From the NCBI RefSeq assembly GCF_014145325.1, contig NZ_JACHTF010000017.1, positions 33,911-97,910 of the forward strand: a stretch of 64,000 nucleotides of DNA. The letters run 5' to 3'. The notes under the pieces are model-generated. The model was not told where the DNA came from. It did not search any database and saw only the letters and a program-made list of their open reading frames with translations. Positions 31,403 through 39,478 of the stretch are shown piece by piece. This stretch comes from Marilutibacter spongiae. Lineage in GTDB: Bacteria; Pseudomonadota; Gammaproteobacteria; Xanthomonadales; Xanthomonadaceae. Position 1 is the stretch's first letter. Every line of letters starts with the position of its first letter. The translations under genes and the position numbers were made by a program.

Positions 31403-32578
31403 TCAGCGCTCCTGCGCCGGCACGGCGGTCGCGGCGGCGCTGTCGGCCTCCGTCGCGCCCGGGCGCACCGGGCGGTTGTCGCGATCCACGGGGGCCACCA
31501 CCTGTCCGTCCTGCAGCAGGTGGCCACCGGCCGCGACGACCCATTCGTCCGGTTCGAGGCCCTGGGTGATCGCGACGCGACTGGCGCCATAGCGGCCGAC
31601 TCCGACGGTCCGCCGCTCCAGCTTCGAGCTCGCCGGGTCGACCACATACACCGTCGGCGCGCCGTCGACCTCCAGCAACGCGGCCAGCGGCACGGTCAGC
31701 GCGTCGCCGCCGCTGCGATCGAGGTACACGCGCGCACTCTGGCCGAGTTCCACGGCGTCGGTGGCCGCGTCCACGGCAACGCGCGCCGCGTAGGTGCGCG
31801 ACGCCGGGTCCGCGGCCGGCGACACTTCGCGGATGGTGCCCGGCCAGCGCTTGCCGGGGGCGGACCACAGGCTCACTTCGACGGGCATGCCCGGCTTGAC
31901 CTGCTCGATCGCGCCCTCCGGCACCGCGAAGGCGATCTCGCGCGGGCCGTCCGCCGCCAGGGTGAAGATGGCCTGGCCCGCCGCGACGACCTGGCCGGCC
32001 TCGGCCTGGCGCGCCGCGATCACGCCGTCGGCCGGCGCCTGCAGGCGGGTGTAGGCGGCCTGGTTGTTGGCGACGTCCAGCTCGGCCCGGGCCGCGGTGA
32101 CCTGTCCCTGCGCGGCGGTGGCCGCGGCGTTCTGCGCGTCGATCGCCGAGCGGCTGACCAGGCGGTCCTCGCCCAGCTTGGCCACGCGCGCCTGGTCGGC
32201 GCGGGCCCGCGAGAGTTCGGCCTCGGCCGCGGCGAGCTGGGCGCGCGCGGCGCGGGCGCGGGCCGCGTAATCGTCGCCGTCGAGGATCGCCAGCACCTGG
32301 CCCCGCTCCACGCGGTCGCCGACATCGACCCGGCGCTCGACGAGGTTGCCGCCGACGCGGAACGCCAGCGGGCTTTCCTCGCGCGCGCGGACATCGCCGG
32401 CGAACGCATCGTCGCCGGCGCCCTGGGCGCTGGGCTGGACCACCAGCACCGGGCGGGCGCTCGCGGCGTCGGGCGAACGGTCGCCGCAGGCGGCGACCGC
32501 GATCAGGAGGGAGGCAAGCGCGGCGGCCCGCAGGGCCGGGCCGGGCCGGTACGCTTCCGTTGAACGCAGCTGTTGCAT
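31403..32578 (-). CDS. RND membrane fusion protein (periplasmic adaptor lipoprotein)
   Basis: A 391-residue adaptor with lipobox SLLIAVAAC (Cys near 31). A lipoyl half-motif VDVGDRVERGQVLAILDGDDY, a coiled-coil hairpin rich in Ala, Arg and Gln (about 110-170), a beta barrel and a membrane-proximal domain follow. It should bridge the RND permease and an outer-membrane channel, perhaps the TolC encoded at 34 kb. It is the first gene of the pump operon and divergent from tetR. Confidence 0.9.
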   Translation of the reverse strand: MQQLRSTEAYRPGPALRAAALASLLIAVAACGDRSPDAASARPVLVVQPSAQGAGDDAFAGDVRAREESPLAFRVGGNLVERRVDVGDRVERGQVLAILDGDDYAARARAARAQLAAAEAELSRARADQARVAKLGEDRLVSRSAIDAQNAAATAAQGQVTAARAELDVANNQAAYTRLQAPADGVIAARQAEAGQVVAAGQAIFTLAADGPREIAFAVPEGAIEQVKPGMPVEVSLWSAPGKRWPGTIREVSPAADPASRTYAARVAVDAATDAVELGQSARVYLDRSGGDALTVPLAALLEVDGAPTVYVVDPASSKLERRTVGVGRYGASRVAITQGLEPDEWVVAAGGHLLQDGQVVAPVDRDNRPVRPGATEADSAAATAVPAQER

Positions 32579-32654
32579 GGATCGTCCTTGGGGGAGGATT
32601 AATAAACTGACCGGTACTGTATAAATATAAAACCGAATAGTCTAGTATTGTCTG
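32579..32654. promoter_or_regulatory. Divergent AT-rich promoter/operator between the pump operon and tetR
   Basis: This 76-base gap is markedly AT-rich for the window. It contains CTGACCGGTACTG around a palindromic ACCGGT core (32607-32619), overlapping TATAAATATAAAA, and a second imperfect palindrome, AATAGTCTAGTATT (32636-32649). Both are plausible binding sites for the TetR protein. GGGGGAGG is the ribosome site of the pump gene read leftwards. Confidence 0.55.
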
Positions 32655-33317
32655 ATGAGCCGTTCCGACGCATCCCCCACCAAGCCCTCCGGCCCCGGTC
32701 GCCCCAAGGACCCGGCCAAGCGCGCCGCCATCCTGGAGGCCGCCAAGCGCATGTTCACCCAGCACGGGTTCGACGGCGCCAGCATGGACCAGATCGCCAC
32801 CGAGGCGGGGGTCTCCAAGCTCACGGTGTACAGCCATTTCGGCGACAAGGAGGGCCTGTTCGGCGCGGCGGTCAAGTCCCATTGCGAGCAGAGCCTGCCC
32901 ACGACCCTGTTCCATGCCCGCCCCGACATGCCCCTGCGCGAGCGGCTGCTGGAGATCGCCGAGGCGTTCTACGCGATGATCTCCAGCCCCGAGGCGGTCG
33001 CCGGGCACCGCATGCTGTGTTCGCCGCAGCTGGCCGAATCGCCGTTGCCGCGGCTGTTCTGGGAAGCCGGACCGATGCGGGTCCAGGACGACTTCGCCGA
33101 GCTCCTGCAGCGCCGCATCGAGGCGGGCGAGCTGGCCGTGCCCGACGTGGCGCGGGCGGCGGGCCAGTTCTTCACGCTGCTCAAGGGCGAACCGCATGCG
33201 CAGCTGGTCTTCGGCTGCTGCCAGCCCGGCACGGCCGACATCCAGGCCCACCTCGCCGCCTCGGTCGACATGTTCCTCAGCGCCTATGGGGTGCGGGTCG
33301 ACCACCGGCCCTACTGA
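32655..33317 (+). CDS. TetR/AcrR family transcriptional regulator
   Basis: A 220-residue repressor-type protein. The N-terminal helix-turn-helix is at about 24-70 (AILEAAKRMFTQHGFDGASM, then VSKLTVYSHFGDKEGLF). The C-terminal domain of about 130 residues resembles the AefR-like group. Divergent placement from the RND operon suggests it represses the pump and is released by a pump substrate. Confidence 0.88.
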   Translation: MSRSDASPTKPSGPGRPKDPAKRAAILEAAKRMFTQHGFDGASMDQIATEAGVSKLTVYSHFGDKEGLFGAAVKSHCEQSLPTTLFHARPDMPLRERLLEIAEAFYAMISSPEAVAGHRMLCSPQLAESPLPRLFWEAGPMRVQDDFAELLQRRIEAGELAVPDVARAAGQFFTLLKGEPHAQLVFGCCQPGTADIQAHLAASVDMFLSAYGVRVDHRPY

Positions 33318-33457
33318 ACCGGCCATGTGTAGTGGTGACTTATGGCACTAAATCACCTCCCGCGTTGCCGCCATCCTGACCACTCGCGGGCCCCCTCGCC
33401 GCCGCTTGCCGGCCGGTCGATTAGAATGATGGGCTGACCGCGTGATACGAGAACGAC

Positions 33458-34135
33458 ATGACGACGATGGACTACGCCAAGGCACGTGAACTGATGGTCG
33501 AACAGCAGGTTCGGCCCTGGGACGTGCTCGACCCGCGCATTCTGGACGTGCTGTCCACGCTGCCGCGCGAGGCCTTCGTGGCCGAGGCGCACCGCAAGCT
33601 GGCTTACTCGGACGTCCCGCTGCCGCTGGCCCATGGCGAGTTCATGATGAAGCCCGTGCTCGAGGGGCGCAGCCTGCAGTCGCTCGACGTGCAGGTGGGC
33701 GAGAGCGTCCTCGAGATCGGCACCGGCAGCGGCTTCCTGACCGCCTGCCTGGGCCGCCTGGGCCGCGAGGTCGTCAGCATCGAGCGTCATGCCGACCTGG
33801 CCGACGCCGCGCGCGCGCGCCTGGTCGAACAGGGCGTCAACAATGCCAGCGTGGTCCACGCCGATGCGTTCGCCTGGGACAACGGCCGTCGCTTCGACGC
33901 CATCTGCGTGACCGGCGCGGTCGACCGCATCCCCGCCCGCTTCATGGAATGGCTCGCCCCGGGCGGCCGCATGTTCGTCATCCGCGGCCGCTCCCCGGCG
34001 ATGGAAGCCGTCCGCCTGACCTCGGCGCAGGGCGATGCCTGCAACGACGTCAACGCCGCGCGCATCGAATCGTTGTTCGAGATCGACCTCCCCTACCTCG
34101 CGGGCGCTGCGCCCGTGCCGACTTTCGAGTTCTAA
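33458..34135 (+). CDS. Protein-L-isoaspartate O-methyltransferase family protein
   Basis: A 225-residue SAM-dependent methyltransferase. The SAM motif is VLEIGTGSGFLTACLG (about 84-99) and the second family block is AICVTGAVDRIPARFM (about 150). The N-terminal half (LMVEQQVRPWDVLD, then LPREAFV) resembles the Pcm family, but the usual VTAAP block is VTGAV here. Repair of isoaspartate is possible but not certain. It lies 17 bases before tolC and shares its transcript. A TAGAAT at 33422 may be the -10. Confidence 0.8.
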   Translation: MTTMDYAKARELMVEQQVRPWDVLDPRILDVLSTLPREAFVAEAHRKLAYSDVPLPLAHGEFMMKPVLEGRSLQSLDVQVGESVLEIGTGSGFLTACLGRLGREVVSIERHADLADAARARLVEQGVNNASVVHADAFAWDNGRRFDAICVTGAVDRIPARFMEWLAPGGRMFVIRGRSPAMEAVRLTSAQGDACNDVNAARIESLFEIDLPYLAGAAPVPTFEF

Positions 34136-34152
34136 AGGAAAAAGGAACCCGC

Positions 34153-35550
34153 ATGATCCGCCGCCCCCTCGTTCTCGCCCTCGCCTTCGTGCTGGCCCCC
34201 TCGCTGGCATCGGCCGAAGACCTGATGCAGACCTACGAGCTGGCACGCGCCGGCGACCCGCAGTTCTCCGCCGCCGAGGCCAATCGCCTGGCCGTCCGCG
34301 AGGGCGCCGTGCAGGCGCGCGCGCAGATGCTGCCGCAGTTGGGCGGTTCGGCCTCGCTCACGCGCAACAAGAGCGACAACGACGGCACCCAGGTGCTCGG
34401 CGGCACGCCGATCCCCGGCGGCGCCACCGACTCCAGCAGCGAATCGACCACGCGCCAGTACGGCCTGCGCCTGGACCAGATGATCTTCGACCGCGCCCGC
34501 TTCACCACGCTCAAGAGCCAGAAGGCGCTCAGCGAGGCCAGCGACTACCAGCTGGAGTCGGCCGGCGACACCCTCATCACGCGCACCTCGGCCGCCTACT
34601 TCACCGTGCTGGTGCAGCTGGAGACCCTGGCCGCCGCGCAGGCCGCCGAGGACGCCGCCAAGAAGCAGTTCGACTACGCCGACAAGCGCCTGGAGGTCGG
34701 CCTGGCGCCGATCACCGACGTCTACGAGGCCCGTGCCCAGTACGAGAGCGCGCGTGCCATCACCATCCTCAGCCGCAACACCCTCGAGGACGCCTACCAG
34801 GCGCTGGCCGAGATCACCGGCCAGCCGGTGCGCAACCTCAAGGGACTGCCGATGGACTTCCAGCCCGAGCTGCCCAATGCGCTGGGCGCCGAGGACTGGG
34901 TGCAGACGGCGATCGACAACAACCCGGCGCTACAGGCCAAGGAATACCAGCTCGCGTCCGCCGAGGCCGACGTCAGCACCGCGCGCGCCGGCCACTGGCC
35001 GACCCTGTACCTGGGTGGCAACTACGGCGACACCAACAACGACGGCAGCTCGACGAACAACATCACCCAGGCGACCTCCGACTACGAGAACAACTCGAAG
35101 TCGCGCAGCATCGGCATCACCCTCAGCGTGCCGATCTACTCCGGTGGTGGCGTGCAGTCCGGCGTCCGCCAGGCCCTGGCCCGTCGCGACATCGTCCAGG
35201 ACGAGCTGGTGCAGCAGCGCCGTGCGCTCGAGCGCAACGCCCGCAATGCCTACCAGACCCTGGTCGCCGGGATCAGCGAGGTCGAGGCGCGCCGCCTCGC
35301 CCTGGTCTCGGCGCAGAGCGCCTACGACGCCTCCAACGTCGGCCTGGAAGTCGGCACCCGCACCGTGCTCGACGTCCTGCAGAACCAGCGCACCCTCTTC
35401 GAGGCGCAGCGCGCGTACGCGGAGGCGCGCTACAACTACCTGCAGAGCCGCCTCCTGCTCGAGCAGGCCGCCGGCACCCTCGATGCCGAGGACGTGATGG
35501 ACGTCAACCGCCTGTTGACCGCCAACGCCGAAGCCGATGTGAAGCTGTAG
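34153..35550 (+). CDS. tolC: TolC family outer-membrane channel
   Basis: A 465-residue outer-membrane efflux channel. The signal peptide ends near SLASA (residue 22). Two TolC-type repeats each contain long Ala/Gln-rich helices, with YELARAGDPQFSAAEA at the start and VGTRTVLDVLQNQRTLFEAQ near the end. A double AAAGGA precedes the ATG. The neighbouring RND genes make this a likely partner, and it probably serves other exporters too. An intrinsic terminator follows at 35593. Confidence 0.92.
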   Translation: MIRRPLVLALAFVLAPSLASAEDLMQTYELARAGDPQFSAAEANRLAVREGAVQARAQMLPQLGGSASLTRNKSDNDGTQVLGGTPIPGGATDSSSESTTRQYGLRLDQMIFDRARFTTLKSQKALSEASDYQLESAGDTLITRTSAAYFTVLVQLETLAAAQAAEDAAKKQFDYADKRLEVGLAPITDVYEARAQYESARAITILSRNTLEDAYQALAEITGQPVRNLKGLPMDFQPELPNALGAEDWVQTAIDNNPALQAKEYQLASAEADVSTARAGHWPTLYLGGNYGDTNNDGSSTNNITQATSDYENNSKSRSIGITLSVPIYSGGGVQSGVRQALARRDIVQDELVQQRRALERNARNAYQTLVAGISEVEARRLALVSAQSAYDASNVGLEVGTRTVLDVLQNQRTLFEAQRAYAEARYNYLQSRLLLEQAAGTLDAEDVMDVNRLLTANAEADVKL

Positions 35551-35592
35551 GCCGATGCCCGGCGGGCCACCGCCCGCGCGTGCCATCGAACC

Positions 35593-35618
35593 AAAGGCCG
35601 GCGCAAGCCGGCCTTTTT
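35593..35618 (+). terminator. Intrinsic terminator of pcm-tolC
   Basis: AAAGGCCGGC, loop GCAA, GCCGGCCTTTTT: a strong stem with T run 43 bases after the tolC stop. Confidence 0.9.
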
Positions 35619-35681
35619 CATTGGTTCTTCTCCCGCCTGAGGGGAGGATGGCGCATCGCCGGTCCCCATGGCCTGCACAAG

Positions 35682-35704
35682 ACGTCATTCCAGCAAACGC
35701 TGCG
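35682..35704. repeat. Isolated fragment of the array repeat
   Basis: GTCATTCCAGCAAACGCTG here resembles the GTCATCCCAGCGAACGCTG segment found inside each 298-bp unit, but the flanks differ. It is a diverged outlying copy of that sub-repeat. Confidence 0.6.
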
Positions 35705-35792
35705 CTGCGATACAGCCTTGGCTTTAACGGGGGCCCCGGGTGCGCTTCGCTTGCGCGGGCTACGCGGCTGGCGATCAGGCGTTCAGGACTTC

Positions 35793-37112
35793 GTAGGATG
35801 GGTAGCGCGAAGCAAAACCCATCACTCATCGTGCATGCAATCCCGCGACGGTGGGTTTCGCCTTCGGCTCTACCCACCCTACGGCGACGCAGCGCCCAAA
35901 CCCCGTCAGGCAGCCCCTACAAGCCGTCATTCCAGCGAACGCTGGGGTGAGGCGGACCGCTTGCGCGGCACTGCCGCGCGGTCTGGCCGAACGCCCAGCG
36001 CCCTGCGCTGGGCCGGGGAGAAATCCCGAGGCTTGCCAAAGTCTGGATTCCAGCGTTCGCTGTGATGGAGAAAGGTGATGGACCAGCAACGTAGGATGGG
36101 TAGCGCGAAGCAAAACCCATCATTCAGCGTGCATGCAATCCCGCGACGGTGGATTTCGCCTTCGGCTCTACCCACCCTACGACGACGCAGCAGCCAAACT
36201 CCGTCTGGCAGCCCCTACAAGCCGTCATCCCAGCGAACGCTGGGGTGAGGCGGACCGCTTGCGCGGCACTGCCGCGCGGTCTGGCCGAACGCCCAGCGCC
36301 CTGCGCTGGGCCGGGGAGAAATCCCGAGGCTTGCCAACGTCTGGATTCCAGCGTTCGCTGTGATGAAGAATGGTGATGGACGAGCACCGCAGGATGGGTA
36401 GCGCGAAGCAAAACCCATCATTCAGCGTGCATGCAATCCCGCGACGGTGGGTTTCGCCTTCGGCTCTACCCACCCTACGGCGACGCAGCGCCCAAACCCC
36501 GTCAGGCAGCCCCTACAAGCCGTCATCCCAGCGAACGCTGGGGTGAGGCGGACCGCTTGCGCGGCACTGCCGCGCGGTCTGGCCGAACGCCCAGCGCCCT
36601 GCGCTGGGCCGGGGAGAACTCCCGAGCCTTGCCAAAGCCTGGATTCCAGCGTTCGCTGTGATGGAGAAAGGTGATGGACCAACAACGCAGGATGGGTAGC
36701 GCGAAGCAAAACCCATCATTCATCGTGCATGCAATCCCGCGACGGTGGGTTTCGCCTTCGGCTCTACCCACCCTACGGCGACGCAGCAGCCAAACTCCGT
36801 CTGGCAGCCCCTACAAGCCGTCATCCCAGCGAACGCTGGGGTGAGGCGGACCGCTTGCGCGGCACTGCCGCGCGGTCTGGCCGAACGCCCAGCGCCCTGC
36901 GCTGGGCCGGGGAGAACTCCCGAGCCTTGCCAAAGTCTGGATTCCAGCGTTCGCTGTGATGGAGAAAGGTGATGGACCAGCAACGTAGGATGGGTAGCGC
37001 GAAGCAAAACCCATCATTCAGCGTGCATGCAATCCCGCGACGGTGGGTTTCGCCTTCGGCTCTACCCACCCTACGACGACGCAGCAGCCAAACCCCGTCC
37101 CGCAGCCCCGCA
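35793..37112. repeat. Tandem array of 298-bp compound repeat units (4 full, 1 partial)
   Basis: GTAGGATGGGTAGCGCG (GCAGG in two units) recurs at 35793, 36091, 36389, 36687 and 36985, an exact 298-bp period. Each unit has two inverted-repeat parts. One runs from GTAGGATGGGTAG to CTACCCACCCTAC over about 90 bp. The other runs from CCAGCGAACGCTGG to CCAGCGTTCGCTG over about 130 bp and contains smaller palindromes such as CGCGGCACTGCCGCG. The fifth unit stops near 37112, eight bases before the waaA stop. Units differ at few positions. Short frames open in many phases but 298 is not a multiple of three and no ribosome sites recur, so I call no gene. It lies between convergent genes, the usual place for REP/BIME-like elements. 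Confidence 0.92.
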
Positions 37113-37119
37113 GCCGCGC

Positions 37120-38466
37120 TCAGCCCAGGGGCTGGCTGCGCGGCGTGCCGTCCACCGCGGGCACCGGCGGCAGCGCCGGCTGGATCAGGGCCAGGGTGGT
37201 GGCAAGCGCCCCCCGCCCGGATTCGATGAGGGCGTGGCCGGCCTCGACCATGCGCTCGCACTCCGCCGGCGCGTCCAGCAGCGTCAGGACTTCGCGCCCG
37301 ACCGCGTCGGCGTCCTCGCCGATGCGGATGGCACCGGCCCGGACGAACAGGCGCGAGATCTCCGCGAAGTTGTGCAGGTGCGGGCCGGTCACGATCGCGG
37401 TGCCCGCCGCCGCCGGCTCGAGCAGGTTGTGGCCGCCCACCGCTTGCAGGCTCCCGCCCACGAACGCGACGTCGGCCGCCGCGTAGAAGTTCATGAGCTC
37501 ACCCAGGGTGTCGACCACGAACACGTCGTCCCCGGCCTGCGGCCACCGCGCGCGCGAGCGCGTCGATACCGCCATCCCCGACATCCGCGCGAGTTCGGCC
37601 ACTACGCGGAAACGCTCGGGATGCCGGGGCACCCAGACCAGCAGCAGGTCGGGATGCCGTTCTCGCAGGCGCCGATGGATCGCCATCACGGCTGCTTCCT
37701 CGTCCTCGTGGGTACTGGCGGCGATCCAGACCGGCGCGCCGCCGCGGTACTGCCGGCATTCGGCGGCGAAGGCATCCAGGCCCTCGGGCACCGGTACGTC
37801 GAACTTCAGGTTGCCCGACTCCACGACCTGCTCGCTGCGCGCCCCCAGGCGCACGAAGCGCATGGCGTCGGCCACCGATTGCGCGGCGACCGTATGTACG
37901 GTCCGCAACGCGCGCGACACGAGTGGCGCGAGCACGCGGTAGCCGCGCAGGGAGCGCTCCGACAGGCGCGCGTTGAGGATGTACACCGGCACGCCGCGGT
38001 CGCGGCAGCCGAACAGCAGGTTCGGCCAGAGCTCGGTTTCCATGATCAGCGCGACGCTGGGCCGGTAGTGGTCCAGGAAGCGACCCACCGCGCCGGGCAG
38101 GTCGTAGGGCAGGTAGACGTGGTCGATCGCGCCGCCCCAGAGCGCGTTGACGCGCTCGGAACCGGTCGGCGTGATGCTGGTGACCAGCAGCCTCAGGTCC
38201 GGACGGGCGCGCCTGAGCGCATTGACCAGCGGCGCGGCGGCATTGACCTCGCCGACCGACACCGCGTGCAGCCAGATCGTGCGCGCCCCCTGCGCCTGGC
38301 TGGCCGGGGCGTCGTGGTAGACCGCGTAGCGCTCGGGCCAGCGCATGAAATAGGCCTGCTGGCGAAAGCCCCGCCAGATGAGGTGGTACAGGGTGATCGG
38401 CACCAACAGGTAGAGGACGGCCGAGTACAGGCCGCGCAAGAGGCGCTCGATGGAATCACTCCGCAT
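37120..38466 (-). CDS. waaA: 3-deoxy-D-manno-octulosonic acid (Kdo) transferase
   Basis: A 448-residue inner-membrane-anchored glycosyltransferase that adds Kdo to lipid IVA. An N-terminal membrane anchor (LYSAVLYLLVPITLYHLIW) is followed by HAVSVGEVNAAAPLV, ETELWPNLL with the catalytic Glu region, ILNARLSERS, and GGSLQAVGGHNLLEPAA near residue 345. ATG 38466 is preferred to the long upstream frame; a TATCCT -10 ends six bases before it, suggesting a leaderless transcript. It is divergent from the lipid A acyltransferase gene. Confidence 0.94.
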   Translation of the reverse strand: MRSDSIERLLRGLYSAVLYLLVPITLYHLIWRGFRQQAYFMRWPERYAVYHDAPASQAQGARTIWLHAVSVGEVNAAAPLVNALRRARPDLRLLVTSITPTGSERVNALWGGAIDHVYLPYDLPGAVGRFLDHYRPSVALIMETELWPNLLFGCRDRGVPVYILNARLSERSLRGYRVLAPLVSRALRTVHTVAAQSVADAMRFVRLGARSEQVVESGNLKFDVPVPEGLDAFAAECRQYRGGAPVWIAASTHEDEEAAVMAIHRRLRERHPDLLLVWVPRHPERFRVVAELARMSGMAVSTRSRARWPQAGDDVFVVDTLGELMNFYAAADVAFVGGSLQAVGGHNLLEPAAAGTAIVTGPHLHNFAEISRLFVRAGAIRIGEDADAVGREVLTLLDAPAECERMVEAGHALIESGRGALATTLALIQPALPPVPAVDGTPRSQPLG

Positions 38467-38472
38467 GGCGCA

Positions 38473-38530
38473 AGGATAGCGAAGCCGCGACCGCCTGCGG
38501 GCGGCGCCGCGCCACCGGGGTCGGTAGAAT
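38473..38530. promoter_or_regulatory. Divergent -10 elements of waaA and the lpxL-like gene
   Basis: TATCCT (38478-38473, leftwards) ends six bases before the waaA ATG. TAGAAT (38525-38530, rightwards) ends six bases before the acyltransferase ATG at 38537. With a normal start distance both messages would begin at or next to the start codon. Confidence 0.45.
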
Positions 38531-38536
38531 CGCCGG

Positions 38537-39448
38537 ATGCGCGACGACACCCCGCTACCATTGCCACCGATGGGCCCGCGCCACTGGCCGGCCTGGATCG
38601 GCGTCGGCGCGATGGCCGCGGCCGGCCGACTGCCGTGGCCGCTCCAGCGCGGCCTGGGCCGGGCGCTCGGCGCGCTGGCCTTCGCGCTGGCCGGGAGTCG
38701 CCGGCGGGCGGCGGCGACCAACGTGGCCCTGTGCTTTCCGGAACTGGACGAGCCCGCGCGCAGGCGACTCGTGCGCGAGAGCTTCCGCGACCTGGGCATC
38801 GGCTTCCTCGAGTTCGCGCGCGCGTGGTGGGGCACGATCGAGCCCATGCGCCGCCGCGTCAGGATCCAGGGCGTGGAGCAGGTCGAGGCCTTGCGCGCCG
38901 GCGGACGCGGCGTGCTGCTGGTCTCCGGCCATTTCATGACCCTGGAGATTTGCGGCCGCCTGATGTGCGATCGCCTCCCGCTGGCCGGCATGTACCGTCG
39001 CTACCGCAGCCCGGTGATGGAGTGGGCGGTGCGACGCGGTCGCCAGCGCTACGCGGTGGCGATGTTCGCCAACGAGGAAGTACGACCGGCGATCAAGCAC
39101 CTCAAGCAGGGCGGCATCCTGTGGTACGCGCCGGACCAGGACATGCGCGGCAAGGACACCGTCTTCGTGCCGTTTTTCGGCGTCCCGGCGGCGACGATCA
39201 CCGCGACCCACCAGTTCGCACGCCTGTCCAACTGCGCGGTCGTGCCCTTCTTCCACCGGCGCGAGGGCGCGGACTACGTGCTCCGCCTGGGGGCACCGCT
39301 GGAAGGGGTGCCCTCGAAGGATCCCGTCGCCGATACCGCCAGGGTCAACGCCGCGATCGAAGCCATGGTGCGCGAAGCGCCCCGCCAGTACCTGTGGATC
39401 CACCGCCGGTTCAAGCGCCGGCCGGAAGGCGAGGCCGCACCGTACTGA
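38537..39448 (+). CDS. lpxL: Lipid A biosynthesis acyltransferase (LpxL/HtrB family)
   Basis: A 303-residue inner-membrane acyltransferase that adds a secondary acyl chain to lipid A. The catalytic HxxxxE motif is seen in SGHFMTLE (about 134-139), followed by GMYRRYRSPVMEW and WYAPDQDM. The paralogue LpxM/LpxP cannot be excluded, so the symbol is by family. No Shine-Dalgarno; TAGAAT lies six bases before the ATG. Confidence 0.85.
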   Translation: MRDDTPLPLPPMGPRHWPAWIGVGAMAAAGRLPWPLQRGLGRALGALAFALAGSRRRAAATNVALCFPELDEPARRRLVRESFRDLGIGFLEFARAWWGTIEPMRRRVRIQGVEQVEALRAGGRGVLLVSGHFMTLEICGRLMCDRLPLAGMYRRYRSPVMEWAVRRGRQRYAVAMFANEEVRPAIKHLKQGGILWYAPDQDMRGKDTVFVPFFGVPAATITATHQFARLSNCAVVPFFHRREGADYVLRLGAPLEGVPSKDPVADTARVNAAIEAMVREAPRQYLWIHRRFKRRPEGEAAPY

Positions 39449-39478
39449 CCGGCCGGGACGGCGCCGCGAGAGCCGGCC

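Noticed and set aside
35826..37017. Repeated short frames of 68-95 codons on both strands of the 298-bp array
   Set aside because: They recur because the DNA repeats; each strand is open in several phases, no ribosome sites recur, and the unit length is not a multiple of three.
35793..37112. CRISPR-like array
   Set aside because: The unit is 298 bp with nearly identical sequence throughout; there are no short repeats separated by unique spacers and no cas gene.
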